Part shown: piece by piece, positions 9,301 through 17,128 of the stretch
How positions within the stretch are numbered: the stretch's first letter is position 1
How the letters are laid out: the number at the start of each line of letters is the position of its first letter
From: JAOPZW01 sp963789015
Lineage (GTDB): Bacteria > Actinomycetota > Thermoleophilia > Solirubrobacterales > Solirubrobacteraceae
Assembly: GCA_963789015.1 (NCBI GenBank)
Contig: CAWBIU010000002.1
Location: forward strand, 124,001 to 188,000
Reading direction: 5' to 3'
DNA length: 64,000 bases
Translations under genes and position numbers: made by a program
The notes under the pieces: generated by a model
The model's input: only the letters and a program-made list of their open reading frames with translations
Told to the model about the DNA's origin: nothing
Databases searched by the model: none

Positions 9301-10146
9301 CAGGACGCCGCGACCCTTGCGCGGCCGGTACCCGGCGACGTGCGCCGCGTACGGGTCGCGGACCACGGCGGGGACGAGCTCCTCGCCCTCGGTGAGGTAG
9401 ATGACGCAGGAGTCCCACGGGATCAGGCGGGCGAGGTTGTCGGCGATCGAGCTGAGCGTCGCCTGGTAGGTCGGCTGGGACCCGATGTCGCGCAGCGCCT
9501 CGAGGATCGTGTCGAGCTCCTCGACGAGCCGCGCCGTGTCCGCCTTGGCCCGCCGCGCCTCCTCGAGCATCCGCAGGCTGTCGATCGACGCCGCCGCCTG
9601 GTCGGCGATCATCCCGGCGAGCACGTGCATGCTGTCCACGGCGCCGGCGTACTGGTCGTAGGGGACGACCTTGACCTCGCCCAGCGCCTCGACGTAGTCG
9701 GCGGGGTCGACGCCGATCTCGTCCGCCGTCCGCGCGTAGTCCGCCGGCTCGGGGCGCTCGTCGAAGATCTGCCCGCACAGGAAGTAGCCGAGCACGTGGC
9801 CCTTCGGGGCGATCGGGATGGCGCAGTCGTAGAGGCCGTTCCAGCAGCGGAAGATGGCCGGCTGCCGCGTCCGGCTGGCGTCGCGCATCGCGCACAGGTC
9901 GCACTCCGAGCAGCGCGGCCCGGCCACCTCCGACGTGCGGGTCAGGTCCTCGCAGAAGGCGAGCCGGTGCGTGATCGCCGTGGCGTTCACGCCGTTCGTG
10001 TCGACGATCACCGTCGGCAGCCCGAAGGCGCGCGCGAAGGTGTCCTGGATCGACTGCAGCGCCTCGACGCTGATCAGGTCGGTCAGCTGCCACTGCGGGG
10101 CGGGCGGATCCCCTGTCTCCTCGGAGATGCCGTCCGCCGTTTCCAT
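6385..10146 (-). CDS. PocR-GAF-PucR multidomain transcriptional regulator
   Basis: A 1253-residue cytoplasmic regulator. Residues about 20-190 form a PocR sensory domain with a cysteine-rich patch (PRCSECDLCAMRD), which may bind a ligand or metal. Four GAF-like domains follow (about 205-370, 375-515, 525-680, 690-845), then a coiled stretch, a CdaR/GGDEF-like region and a C-terminal PucR-type helix-turn-helix (GALEETARRLHVHVSTLRYR near residue 1190). PucR proteins in Bacillus control purine and allantoin use, and PocR domains sense small hydroxylated compounds such as propanediol. It stands between the ureohydrolase operon and the synthetase-permease genes, so it is the likely local activator. 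TAGGCT, a fair -10 hexamer, lies six bases before its ATG. Confidence 0.88.
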   Translation of the reverse strand: METADGISEETGDPPAPQWQLTDLISVEALQSIQDTFARAFGLPTVIVDTNGVNATAITHRLAFCEDLTRTSEVAGPRCSECDLCAMRDASRTRQPAIFRCWNGLYDCAIPIAPKGHVLGYFLCGQIFDERPEPADYARTADEIGVDPADYVEALGEVKVVPYDQYAGAVDSMHVLAGMIADQAAASIDSLRMLEEARRAKADTARLVEELDTILEALRDIGSQPTYQATLSSIADNLARLIPWDSCVIYLTEGEELVPAVVRDPYAAHVAGYRPRKGRGVLGAAALGGPGRRFVDVTRDPDFDPIPGVPVEPESALVMPMTYKGTVSGVIMLSRFERRIFSDHELQVLDVFSSQASVSIQVAKLASENAQRLSEERAFGRLRMAMGQRTKVESMLGDVAHAGVELLGADTAVVRAFGITAPAAAGRGEIDAEAAGRLLRALSEPIARAGDRDEPEVVGHGAGSALILPLSADDGDALAVFTRHDGTPWDRRLVDALASQASLGIDRVRMQEREQQLLLRYQRLAELGTELVNARDAAEVRDRLLRRTPEILSADGAFMALLEGGPDAIAVELRTGAALEERTVKLQRGARLATVRLRDEPSPDRSVFDTWSQEVFAAVAPGAGLGSCLAEPLPAADGALGGLFVAWRADGVQPSPEQRRILGVLASAAATALDRFAAHRATDSTLRERLLELEALTGLAQRLSGLTSEAPIAEQLLDALRRVGRLDGAVYGTFSEDGPRVTLTSGPEDATDGLLAVLARSDPRLESRRLDAGDGRSEVVVIPMPEAEGESDGGRGELMFVAGIGPRGADDQRDRVMATLARYGGVALENAHLHDRQREAISGLEHQQLETAEQNKKLERVLSVHETLALAVLEGRGLASVVRSLAAFMDAAMLVVSPGERVLARSPGEESITWRPEIPPGRPPRTIVTSSDGYELVAAPALVGGETLAWVIARSGRTPGDVERAAVEYGALLVALELLRERTAIEVETRLRGGLLEELFSDAAVPDVVLRRALAFGYDLAVPSRVYLVEAVAPQDGPAGSPDPESLFGPVADCARRWSARNLVAPRGGALVVVIPEAPDAPAGPDPRFEEDLGKALALRLGQVTVNTAVGMRCDEVADYRGSYLAARRGLDLLRLLGRAGERFSFREDSLESMLLQSTRPETVVRFISRYVDPLAAYDRTHTSDLLRTVEAFFECGGALEETARRLHVHVSTLRYRLKKATALLDVDLRDGAAALDVQVALRAARALRVHRG

Positions 10147-10176
10147 CGCGGGAGCCTAACGCCCGTCCGACCGCGC

Positions 10177-11193
10177 TCAGGCCGCCAGCAGCGCCGCGAG
10201 CCGGCGGTCGATGAAGTCGGTGTCGCCGGGATTGCGCCCGCCGCCCGCGTAATGACCCCAGTCGGACGGGATGACCTCCAGGCGGGCGTCGCGCAGCAGC
10301 GCGACCTCGTTCTCGGAGTCCTCCGGCGGGAAGTACAGGTCGGTCCGGCCGGGCATCACCAGCGTGCGCGCCGTGACGGCGCCGAGCGCCGCGGCGAGGT
10401 CACCGCGGTGGGCGTCGCTGTCCGCGACGTCGCAGGCCTGCCACGTGCGGATCATGGCCACCAGGTTCCACGGGTCGCGCGCCAGGTAGATCCCCTCCCA
10501 GTAGCGGACGAGGAAGTCCTCCAGCGAGGTGTAGCCGAGCTCCTCCCAGCCGGCGCGGCGGTACCACGCCTGGCTGAGCGCCCAACCCGCCCACGCGCGC
10601 CCGAGCGCGCGCAGGCCGCGCAGCGGCGGGCGCGACGGGTCGTCCGCGTCCCAGCGCGGGTCCGCGGACAGCGCGGCGCGCATGCCCTCGAGGAAGACGT
10701 GCGTGTGCGGCGCCGTCCGCGCGGCGCCGCAGATGACGGCGAGGCGCTCGACGACCTCCGGGAACATGACCGCCCAGTGGTAGGCCTGCTGGCCGCCCAT
10801 CGACCAGCCGACGGCGAGCCGGACGCGCTCGACGCCGAGGACCTCGCGCAGCAGGCGGTGCTGCAGGCGCACGTTGTCCGCGGGGGTGACGAGCGGGAAG
10901 CGCGAGCGCGCCACCGGCGCCGGCGCGCTGGACGGCGACGTCGAGACGCCGTTGGCGAGCATGTTCGGCACGACGATGAACAGCCGCTCGGGGTCCAGCG
11001 CGCGACCGGAGCCGATCAGGAACTCGTTGTCGGCGTGCACGCCGCCGAAGCGGGTGGGGTAGACGACGACGTTGTCGCGGGCGGGGGAGAGGGTGCCGTA
11101 GGTGGCGTAGACGAGCTCGGCGCCGGGCAGCGTCATCCCGCTCTGCAGGATGACGTCGCCGGCCTCGAAGCGCTCGAGCTTGCCCGTCGGCAC
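10177..11193 (-). CDS. Alpha/beta hydrolase, homoserine O-acetyltransferase (MetX)-like
   Basis: A 338-residue alpha/beta hydrolase of the MetX-like group. The nucleophile elbow is GWSMGG (about residue 129), the acid is in GRTDLYF (about 290) and the histidine in SDWGHYAGGG (about 318). The opening LPGAELVYATYGTLSPARDN is typical of this group. True MetX acetylates homoserine, but many relatives are general hydrolases or acyltransferases, and this operon has no other methionine gene. It starts three bases after the FMN reductase stop, so the two are made together. I would call it a MetX-like hydrolase without assigning a substrate. Confidence 0.82.
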   Translation of the reverse strand: MPTGKLERFEAGDVILQSGMTLPGAELVYATYGTLSPARDNVVVYPTRFGGVHADNEFLIGSGRALDPERLFIVVPNMLANGVSTSPSSAPAPVARSRFPLVTPADNVRLQHRLLREVLGVERVRLAVGWSMGGQQAYHWAVMFPEVVERLAVICGAARTAPHTHVFLEGMRAALSADPRWDADDPSRPPLRGLRALGRAWAGWALSQAWYRRAGWEELGYTSLEDFLVRYWEGIYLARDPWNLVAMIRTWQACDVADSDAHRGDLAAALGAVTARTLVMPGRTDLYFPPEDSENEVALLRDARLEVIPSDWGHYAGGGRNPGDTDFIDRRLAALLAA

Positions 11194-11196
11194 CGG

Positions 11197-11847
11197 CTAT
11201 GCGTCCTCGGCCGGCGTCGCCCACGTCGATCCGGGGCGGACGGTGTCGAGCCGGAAGTCGGTGGCGCGTTGCGTCAGCAGCGTGCGGCCGAGATCCCGGG
11301 CCGCGCCCAGCGGGTCGGCCGGATCGATGTCGACGTCGCCGCGCTTGTTGCCGATCCCGCGCACCACGCCGACGAGGTCGGAGTGGGTATAGCGCGCGTA
11401 TTCCTGGATCTGGTGGATGACGCCGAGCGCCGCGCCCGGATAGGTCTCCTCGGAGGAGAGCAGCAGCCCGAGGCGCTTGCCGGCGATCCCCTTCGCGTAC
11501 CGGTCGGCGTCGGGCGCCGACGCGGCGATGTAGCAGAACATCCGGTCGAAGAACGTCTTCAGCTGGCCCGAGACCCCGTACCAGTAGACGGGCGTGGCGA
11601 GCAGCAGGCCCTCGGCGACGATGACGCGGTCGCGCAGGAGGTCCTCGTAGCCGTCGTCGATCGTGCAGCGCCCCGACGCGTCGCGGCACTCCCGGCAGTC
11701 GCGCAGGAAGTGACGCACGTGGTCGTCGAGATGCACGAGCTCCGCCTCGTGGCCCGCCTCGCGGGCGCCCGACAGGGCGGCCTCCGCCAGCCGGCGCGAG
11801 TTTCCGTCGCGCCGCGGGCTCGAGCTGATGACCAGCACGCGCGTCAT
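11197..11847 (-). CDS. NAD(P)H-dependent FMN reductase / flavodoxin-fold protein
   Basis: A 216-residue flavodoxin-fold reductase. ISSSPRRDGNSRRLAEAA is the FMN phosphate loop, and TPVYWYGVSGQLKTFFDRM is the family's flavin-binding segment. A cysteine group, RDCRECRDASGRC at about residues 49-61, recalls iron-sulfur flavoproteins, though fewer cysteines are present than in a full cluster motif. It probably supplies reduced flavin or reduces a small oxidised compound. The ATG at 11847 overlaps the stop of the Lrp-type regulator (ATGA). A longer open frame upstream to 12528 is only a shadow of the regulator. Confidence 0.88.
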   Translation of the reverse strand: MTRVLVISSSPRRDGNSRRLAEAALSGAREAGHEAELVHLDDHVRHFLRDCRECRDASGRCTIDDGYEDLLRDRVIVAEGLLLATPVYWYGVSGQLKTFFDRMFCYIAASAPDADRYAKGIAGKRLGLLLSSEETYPGAALGVIHQIQEYARYTHSDLVGVVRGIGNKRGDVDIDPADPLGAARDLGRTLLTQRATDFRLDTVRPGSTWATPAEDA

Positions 11848-12862
11848 CGCGCCGGGGCCCCGGCCGCGGGCCTCGCGCCCGTGCCGGAGCGGGCCGCGCC
11901 CCATGCCCCGGCAGTGGTCCGGTACAGCAGCCGCAGGTAGAAGAAGACGTCGACGCCGGCGATCCCGTCGATCGCGCCGAGGCGGCGGTCGAGGGTCTGG
12001 ATCAGGTGGTCGGGGTCTCGGCACACGAGCTCTCCCATGAGGTCGAAGCGCCCGGACACGCACACCAGGTACGACAGCTGCGGGATCGATCCCAGCGCGG
12101 CGGACACCTCCTCGACGTCGGCGCCGTCGGCGAGCGTCATCCCGACGAACGCGAGCCCGTCGAAGCCGAGCGCCTGCGGGTTGCCGACGGCGATCACCCG
12201 CACGAGGTCCTGCTCGGCCAGGCGCGCGTAGCGGGCCGACACCGCGCGCTCGGAGATCCCCAGCCGCAGGCCGATGTCCCGGAACGAGGCGCGGCCGTCG
12301 CGCTGCAGCTCGAAGACGAGCTCCCGGTCGAGCTCGTCGAGCTCCCCGGTGGCGGCGCGGACCGCGCGCGCGGGCGCCTGCGGCCCGGGCGCCGAGCCCT
12401 CGTCGCCGTCGATCCAGCGGAACTGCTGGCGCAGCAGCTTGAAGTAGGGATAGGACTCGGCTCCCTGCACGCCCGGCATCGCACGCACACGGCGCACGAG
12501 GTCGAACAGGTCGTCGGTCGTCGGGCACGCGGCCTCGGCCATCACGTTCGACGAGCCCGACGTGATGACGACGTAGTCGATCTCGTCGAGCGCGGCGAGC
12601 GCGGCCGCGGTGGCGTCGATCTGCGACAGGCGCACAGACAGCGCCAGCCAGGCCATCGACTCGAGCCCGAGCAGCCGCGGGTCGGCCACCGCGGTGATCG
12701 TCATCACGTCCTTGGCGGCGAGCTGCTTGACGGTACGCCGGACGTTCGCCTCGGACACCCCGAGCCGCTCGGCGACGGTCGTGAAGGGCACGCGCCGTCC
12801 TCCTGCAGGGCGCGGAACACCGCCGCCTCGACGCCCGTCAGGACGCCGCGCGCCTCCGCCAC
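11844..12862 (-). CDS. Double Lrp/AsnC-type regulator with an N-terminal frameshift
   Basis: Two Lrp/AsnC units in one chain. Each has a helix-turn-helix and a ligand-binding RAM-like domain; the second HTH is FRDIGLRLGISERAVSARYA. The intact frame begins with a GTG at 12791 (VPFTTVAERLGVSEANVRRT), which would cut off the first helix of HTH 1. Upstream in another frame lies LTGVEAAVFRALQEDG, the expected start of the domain, opening at a GTG at 12862 two bases after the ureohydrolase stop. One base therefore seems missing near 12790. Tight coupling to the ureohydrolase suggests it senses an amino acid or amine from that reaction. Confidence 0.8.
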
Positions 12863-12864
12863 GG

Positions 12865-13878
12865 CTAGACGCGACCCGTTCCCTGCGGGTTGGCGCGCAC
12901 GCCGAGCGCGTCGAGCGCCAGGCGCGTCGCCACGCGCGCGGACTTGTTGGCGGGGTCGTACACGGACGAGCACTCGGTGATCACGTAGGCGTCGACGCCC
13001 TGGCGCACGAAGGCGCGGATCATCTTGATGACCTCACGCGGCGTCAGCCCGCCGCACTCGGGCGTCGTCACGCCGGTCGTGTAGCCCTGGTCCATGACGT
13101 CGAGGTCGGTGTGCAGGACGACGCCGTCGGTGCCGTCCCAGGCGATCTCGAGGATCCGCTCGATCGTCTTGTCGATGCCCCACTCGTCGATGTCCCAGAT
13201 CGTGATCATCTGGATGCCCGTGCGGTCGACGTAGTCGCGCTCGACCTTCGGGTTCAGCGGTCCGTTGATGCCGACCAGGGCGATGTTGCGCCCGTCGACG
13301 TTCGGCAGCTCGCACGTGCGGCTGACCGGGCAGGCGTGGTTGAGCATCTCGCCGGCCACGTCGGCCGCCGTGTCCATGTGCGAGTCCATCTGGATGTAGC
13401 CCATCTTGCCGTCGACGAGCTTGCTGATCGCGCTCGTCACCGGGATCGGGCACGAGTCGTCGCCGCCGAGCAGGATCGGGAAGGCGCCCGCCTCGTAGAT
13501 CTCGGTGAGCGCGCGCTCGGTGCGCTCGAACGTCCGCTGGGCGTTGCCCGGGACGATCGCCACGTCGCCGCAGTCGGCCAGCCCGAGCTCGTCGAAGAGG
13601 TCGACCTGGAACTCGCCGTGGTAGCTGAGGTAGTGCTCGGTCGCGCGGCGGATCGAGCGCGGCCCGTAGCTCGCGCCCGGCCGGCAGGTGTTCGTGTGCT
13701 CCCACGGGAGCCCGAGCACGCCGGCCTTCACGCCCGCCCGCTCGAGCTCCTCGCGCACCGGCGGGACGACCCGCGCGCCGAGGAACGTGGAGATGCCGGA
13801 GATGAGCGAGTTGGGGAAGTCCTCGTCCCCCTCCCGACGACCGAAGGTGACGTAGTGATCGCGGCTTGAGATCGCCAT
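12865..13878 (-). CDS. Divergent agmatinase-family ureohydrolase
   Basis: A 337-residue member of the arginase/agmatinase family, which removes urea from guanidino compounds with two metal ions (usually Mn). The metal-binding signatures are present but altered: LLGGDDS instead of GGDHS, MDSHMDTA instead of DAHxD, and HTDLDVMDQ instead of SxDxDxxDP. The His-to-Asp change in the first motif touches a usual metal ligand. The substrate may therefore be unlike agmatine (for example guanidinobutyrate or another amidine) or the metal may differ. It leads a tightly packed operon with an Lrp regulator, FMN reductase and hydrolase. GAGGAG lies upstream of the ATG. Confidence 0.85.
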   Translation of the reverse strand: MAISSRDHYVTFGRREGDEDFPNSLISGISTFLGARVVPPVREELERAGVKAGVLGLPWEHTNTCRPGASYGPRSIRRATEHYLSYHGEFQVDLFDELGLADCGDVAIVPGNAQRTFERTERALTEIYEAGAFPILLGGDDSCPIPVTSAISKLVDGKMGYIQMDSHMDTAADVAGEMLNHACPVSRTCELPNVDGRNIALVGINGPLNPKVERDYVDRTGIQMITIWDIDEWGIDKTIERILEIAWDGTDGVVLHTDLDVMDQGYTTGVTTPECGGLTPREVIKMIRAFVRQGVDAYVITECSSVYDPANKSARVATRLALDALGVRANPQGTGRV

Positions 13879-13955
13879 GACGGGCTCCTCGCTCGATGAA
13901 CCGGACGCCCGGCGAGCGTCGATTCATGACAATGGGAGGGCGACCTTCGGCGATC

Positions 13956-13985
13956 TTCGTCGAAAAGTCAATCCAGCGTGACGAA
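13956..13985 (-). promoter_or_regulatory. Candidate promoter and inverted repeat upstream of the ureohydrolase operon
   Basis: The 114-base gap before the ureohydrolase is unusually AT-rich for this window. On the minus strand it holds TTGACT (13971-13966), a good -35 hexamer, lying between the arms of an inverted repeat, TTCGTC (13985-13980 read on minus) and GACGAA (13961-13956). A repeat straddling a -35 box is a plausible operator for the Lrp-type regulator encoded in the operon. No strong -10 is obvious, and the arms are only six bases. Confidence 0.35.
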
Positions 13986-13992
13986 TATTGTT

Positions 13993-14772
13993 CTACACGG
14001 GGACGGGGGGCGCGGTCGCCTGCTTCGAGAAGTACTCGAGCGCCTTGCGCGTCTTCGTGGTCTGCGGGCCGCCGGCCTCGATGCCGCGCTCGGCCAGGAA
14101 CGCACGCGCCTCGGCCGCGACCTGGAAGGCCTCGGAGGTCCCGCACTTCGTCGACAGCTCGAGGATCCGCGCCCCGTCCGGATAGAGCCACAGCTCGACG
14201 ACCATCTTCCGCGCCCAGCCCGGCGGAGCGGCCTTCAGCTTGAGCACGAAGATCGGCCCGAGCAGGGTCAGGTCCTCGAGCTCCAGGCCTTCGGGGGCGT
14301 GCTCGGCGAAGAAGCTGCGCTGCTCCTTGGAGAACAGCTTGCGCAGCGGCGCGGACCCGTCGGCCACGTCCTGCACCGCCGTGCCGGGGACTCCCTTCAT
14401 CGACGCCGAGCAGACGTGGCCGCCGGGCATCGCGTCGACCTCGATCATGCACATCGGCGACTCGCGGACCTTGCGCGGCAGCTCGGAGGGCACGACGGGG
14501 CGTAGCTTGACGACGGAGTCGTCGCCCTTCTGCGCGACCCTCCGCGCGCGCACCACCACTCCATGGCGCTCGAGGGTGAGATCGGGGGTGTCGAAGAAGT
14601 AGACGAGCCGGACCTGGGCGCCGAGCGGATCCATTCGGAGGGACTCCATGCTCGAGCGCTGGCTGGACTGCGGGACGGTGAGCTTGAGCTCGACGCTGCC
14701 CGAGTCCTTCATCAGCGACAGCATCTCGACGAGCGCGTCGTCGGAGAGCGCGGGTGTGGCGAGGGTAGGCAT
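13993..14772 (-). CDS. CYTH-domain protein
   Basis: A 259-residue protein with a CYTH (triphosphate tunnel) fold. The signature is partly kept as SVELKLTVPQ near residue 26, followed by YFFDTPDLTLERHGVVVRARR, the conserved second and third strands whose arginines bind triphosphates. Family members hydrolyse thiamine or inorganic triphosphate or make cAMP. Activity here is not certain because the first motif has one glutamate fewer than ExExK. It stands alone between the ureohydrolase operon and the SpoIIE gene. Upstream are GATGAA and, 19 bases on, TAACGTC, a weak form of the promoter signal found further right. Confidence 0.75.
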   Translation of the reverse strand: MPTLATPALSDDALVEMLSLMKDSGSVELKLTVPQSSQRSSMESLRMDPLGAQVRLVYFFDTPDLTLERHGVVVRARRVAQKGDDSVVKLRPVVPSELPRKVRESPMCMIEVDAMPGGHVCSASMKGVPGTAVQDVADGSAPLRKLFSKEQRSFFAEHAPEGLELEDLTLLGPIFVLKLKAAPPGWARKMVVELWLYPDGARILELSTKCGTSEAFQVAAEARAFLAERGIEAGGPQTTKTRKALEYFSKQATAPPVPV

Positions 14773-14963
14773 GGAGTGACGTTACGGGCGAGCGGGGTGA
14801 GCCTTCATCACCCACCTCGGGTGACGGCCCGTTCGGTCACCGGTCCAGCCAAGCGGTCGCGGCGGTCAAGGGGGCAGCCTCCGTGCGACCCAGCGGTCGA
14901 TGGAGCATCACCACCGCCCGATCCGGGTTGCGCGCCGGAGCCCTGCTCGCTGCCCGCGGCGGA

Positions 14964-16493
14964 TCAGGGGCGGTGGAGCACGCAGACGGCGAGGTCGTCG
15001 GAGACCTCATCGGCGCGCTGCACGATGCGCTCGAGCAGCTCGGGGCCGTCGGGGCGGCCGTGATCGAGCAGTTCGACGAGCGTCTCGCGGCCGAGCAGCG
15101 CTCCGTCGCGGCGGGCCTCGATGACCCCGTCGGTGAACAGGCACACGGTGCTGCCGGGGTCGAGCGTGAGCTCGGAGCCACCGGGGCGGATGCCCAGCCC
15201 GGCCCCGAGCGGCGGGGAGACGGGCTCGGCCTCGGCGTCGTGCCCGGTGCCGAGGATCACCGGGGGGTGGTGGCCGGCCTTGGCGTAGCGCAGCGCGTGC
15301 GTCTCGTGGTCGTAGACGGCGGCCACGACGGTGGCGAACTCGCCGTCGAGGTCCGAGCCCAGACAGGCGTCGGCCCGCGCGAGCGCATCCGCCGGGTCGT
15401 GGCCGGCGGCGAGGAAGGTCCGGACGGTGTAGCGGACGAGCGCGGCGTCGCGCAGCGCCTCGCGGCCGTGACCGGAGACGTCGCCGAGCAGCAGTCCGGT
15501 GCGGCCGGGGCCGAGCGTGATGACGTCGTAGAAGTCACCGCCTGCGGCCGGTCCCGCGGCGGGCCGGTAGGCGACCGACACCTGCGCGTCGCCGGCGTGC
15601 GCGGGCACCGGGGCCAGCAGCGCGGTCTGGAGCAGGCCGACGTCGTCGATCAGCGCCGCGCGCTGGGCGCCGAGCGCGTGCGCCCGGCGCGAGCTGAGAT
15701 AGGCGTTGATCGCCATGAGCACCGCGATCAGCGCGAAGCCGAAGAACCCGATGACGACCCAGCGCGGCAGCGCGTCCACGATCTCGTCGACCGGCCCGGG
15801 AAGCAGCGACTGCTCGGACGGGCGGGCCGCAACCGCGGGCGCCGCGGGCTGAGGCCGCGCCTGGGGACCGTCAGCGGACGGTTCGGCGGTCCGCAGCCCG
15901 ACCGGCGTCGTCGCGGGCCGCGGGCTCCGCGCGGCCGCGTCCGCATCGGCGCGCCGCGCCCGCCGTCGCGCGGCGGTGGCCGCGGCGCGCGAGGCGCGTG
16001 TCCGGCGCGTGGCGCTCGGGCGCACCGCGGCCGGGGCCGTGGTCGCCGCGGTGGTGGTCGTCGACGCGGCCGGCGCGTGCGAGGCGGCCGGGGCGGATCG
16101 GCTGGGGGTGGTCGCGCGCGGCGTGACCGGGGTGGCCGGCACCTCGGGCGCCGGCACGGGCACGGACGGCGTCCTGACCGGCGGCGTCTCGGCCGCCCCG
16201 ACGGTGACCGAGGGGGTGCTCACGGCGGGGGTGCTGACGGACGGCACGTGGACGGGCGGCGTGCTCGCAAGCGGCGTGCTCACGGAGGGCACGTGGATCG
16301 CGGGGGTGCTGATCGACGGCACCGTGATCGACGGGACGGTGATCCCGCCGGCGCGGACCTGCGGCGTCTCCACGGCGGCGGCCGCCGGCGCGCACGCGCC
16401 CGCCGCCACGACCGCGGCGGCGAGCGCTCGCAGCAGCGAGCGGCCGGCCGATCGGTGGGCCGGGCGGAACGGTGATGATCGAAGCGGGGCCAA
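14964..16493 (-). CDS. Membrane-anchored SpoIIE-type serine phosphatase with Pro/Ser/Thr-rich extracellular region
   Basis: A 509-residue protein. It begins with a signal-like segment (LLRALAAAVVAAGACAPAAA), then a long low-complexity region built of repeats such as TPSV, VPSVSTP and TVPSI (about residues 40-150) and an Ala/Arg-rich stretch. One membrane helix follows (WVVIGFFGFALIAVLMAINAYL, about 250-271), then a cytoplasmic PP2C/SpoIIE domain with GGDFYDV, GDVSGHGREAL, LFTDGVIEAR and a final DDLAVCVLHRP. Such enzymes usually dephosphorylate anti-anti-sigma factors and so switch a stress sigma factor. A SigB-like sigma factor lies 4 kb away. The gene is divergent from the MarR gene. Confidence 0.88.
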   Translation of the reverse strand: MAPLRSSPFRPAHRSAGRSLLRALAAAVVAAGACAPAAAAVETPQVRAGGITVPSITVPSISTPAIHVPSVSTPLASTPPVHVPSVSTPAVSTPSVTVGAAETPPVRTPSVPVPAPEVPATPVTPRATTPSRSAPAASHAPAASTTTTAATTAPAAVRPSATRRTRASRAAATAARRRARRADADAAARSPRPATTPVGLRTAEPSADGPQARPQPAAPAVAARPSEQSLLPGPVDEIVDALPRWVVIGFFGFALIAVLMAINAYLSSRRAHALGAQRAALIDDVGLLQTALLAPVPAHAGDAQVSVAYRPAAGPAAGGDFYDVITLGPGRTGLLLGDVSGHGREALRDAALVRYTVRTFLAAGHDPADALARADACLGSDLDGEFATVVAAVYDHETHALRYAKAGHHPPVILGTGHDAEAEPVSPPLGAGLGIRPGGSELTLDPGSTVCLFTDGVIEARRDGALLGRETLVELLDHGRPDGPELLERIVQRADEVSDDLAVCVLHRP

Positions 16494-16594
16494 CGAATGA
16501 GACGGTGGGCGGGCAGTCCGGCCCGCCCGTTCCGGTTCCTGGGAGACGTATCGGCGCGGCGGACCGGATCGTTGAGCGTCGCGTTTGGGAAAAG

Positions 16595-16609
16595 CGTAAC
16601 CAGGTTACG
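16595..16609. promoter_or_regulatory. Palindromic operator in front of the MarR gene
   Basis: CGTAACC-A-GGTTACG is a perfect inverted repeat with 7-base arms, ending 10 bases before the MarR start codon and 102 bases from the divergent phosphatase start. MarR proteins bind palindromes of this size at their own promoters, so autoregulation of the marR-MFS pair is the natural reading. Its AT content stands out from the surrounding DNA. Confidence 0.7.
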
Positions 16610-16618
16610 TAATGGGAG

Positions 16619-17128
16619 ATGCCGGACCGCCTCGAGCAGCTGTTGGGAGTGCTGGCGCTCGCCGCCGCGGATCGGTTCCGCTCGGCCGTGGACGGCTCCC
16701 TGGGCCGGGGCGGGGCGCATTCGGGCGCGCTCGTTCACCTCGACGCGTATCCCGGCGAGTCGGTCAAAGCGCTGGCCAACGTGCTGGGCGTCTCGCACCC
16801 CGCGGCCGTGAAGATCGTCGACCGGCTCGCCGGCGACGGGCTCGTCGAGCGGCGTGCCGGAGCCGATCATCGCGTCCGGGCGCTGCACCTGACGCGGAAG
16901 GGGCGCCGGGCCGCGGCCGACGTCCTGTCGATGCGCGCCGTCGCGCTCGGCGACCTGGTCTCGGTGCTCGGGCCCGTCGACCGCGACGCGCTCGAGCCGC
17001 TGCTGGAGAAGCTCGTCGCCGGACTCGCGCAGGACCGCCCCGCGGCGCTGACGGTCTGCCGCCTGTGCGACCGGGCGGCCTGCTGCGGGGGCGCGGCCGG
17101 CTGCCCCCTTCAGCACACCGCGGCATGA
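16619..17128 (+). CDS. MarR-family regulator with cysteine-rich tail
   Basis: A 169-residue winged-helix regulator. The DNA-binding part reads SVKALANVLGVSHPAAVKIV (about residues 48-67) followed by the wing RRAGADHRVRALHLTRKGR. The C-terminus is rich in cysteine (CRLCDRAACCGGAAGCPLQH, residues 147-166) and could hold a metal or act as a thiol sensor. It overlaps the MFS gene by ATGA and is preceded by a palindromic operator, so it most likely represses the transporter until an inducer or oxidant appears. The short in-frame-unrelated ATG at 16612 gives a different reading frame and is not used. Confidence 0.9.
   Translation: MPDRLEQLLGVLALAAADRFRSAVDGSLGRGGAHSGALVHLDAYPGESVKALANVLGVSHPAAVKIVDRLAGDGLVERRAGADHRVRALHLTRKGRRAAADVLSMRAVALGDLVSVLGPVDRDALEPLLEKLVAGLAQDRPAALTVCRLCDRAACCGGAAGCPLQHTAA

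Noticed and set aside
11197..12528. A 443-residue protein formed by the FMN reductase frame extended upstream
   Set aside because: The first 227 residues are the shadow of the Lrp-type regulator; the ATG at 11847 starts the flavodoxin fold and overlaps the regulator stop.
16130..16330. Apparent tandem DNA repeat in the phosphatase gene
   Set aside because: The repetition follows the codons of the TP-S-V protein repeats and is not an exact DNA repeat; there are no spacers as in CRISPR.
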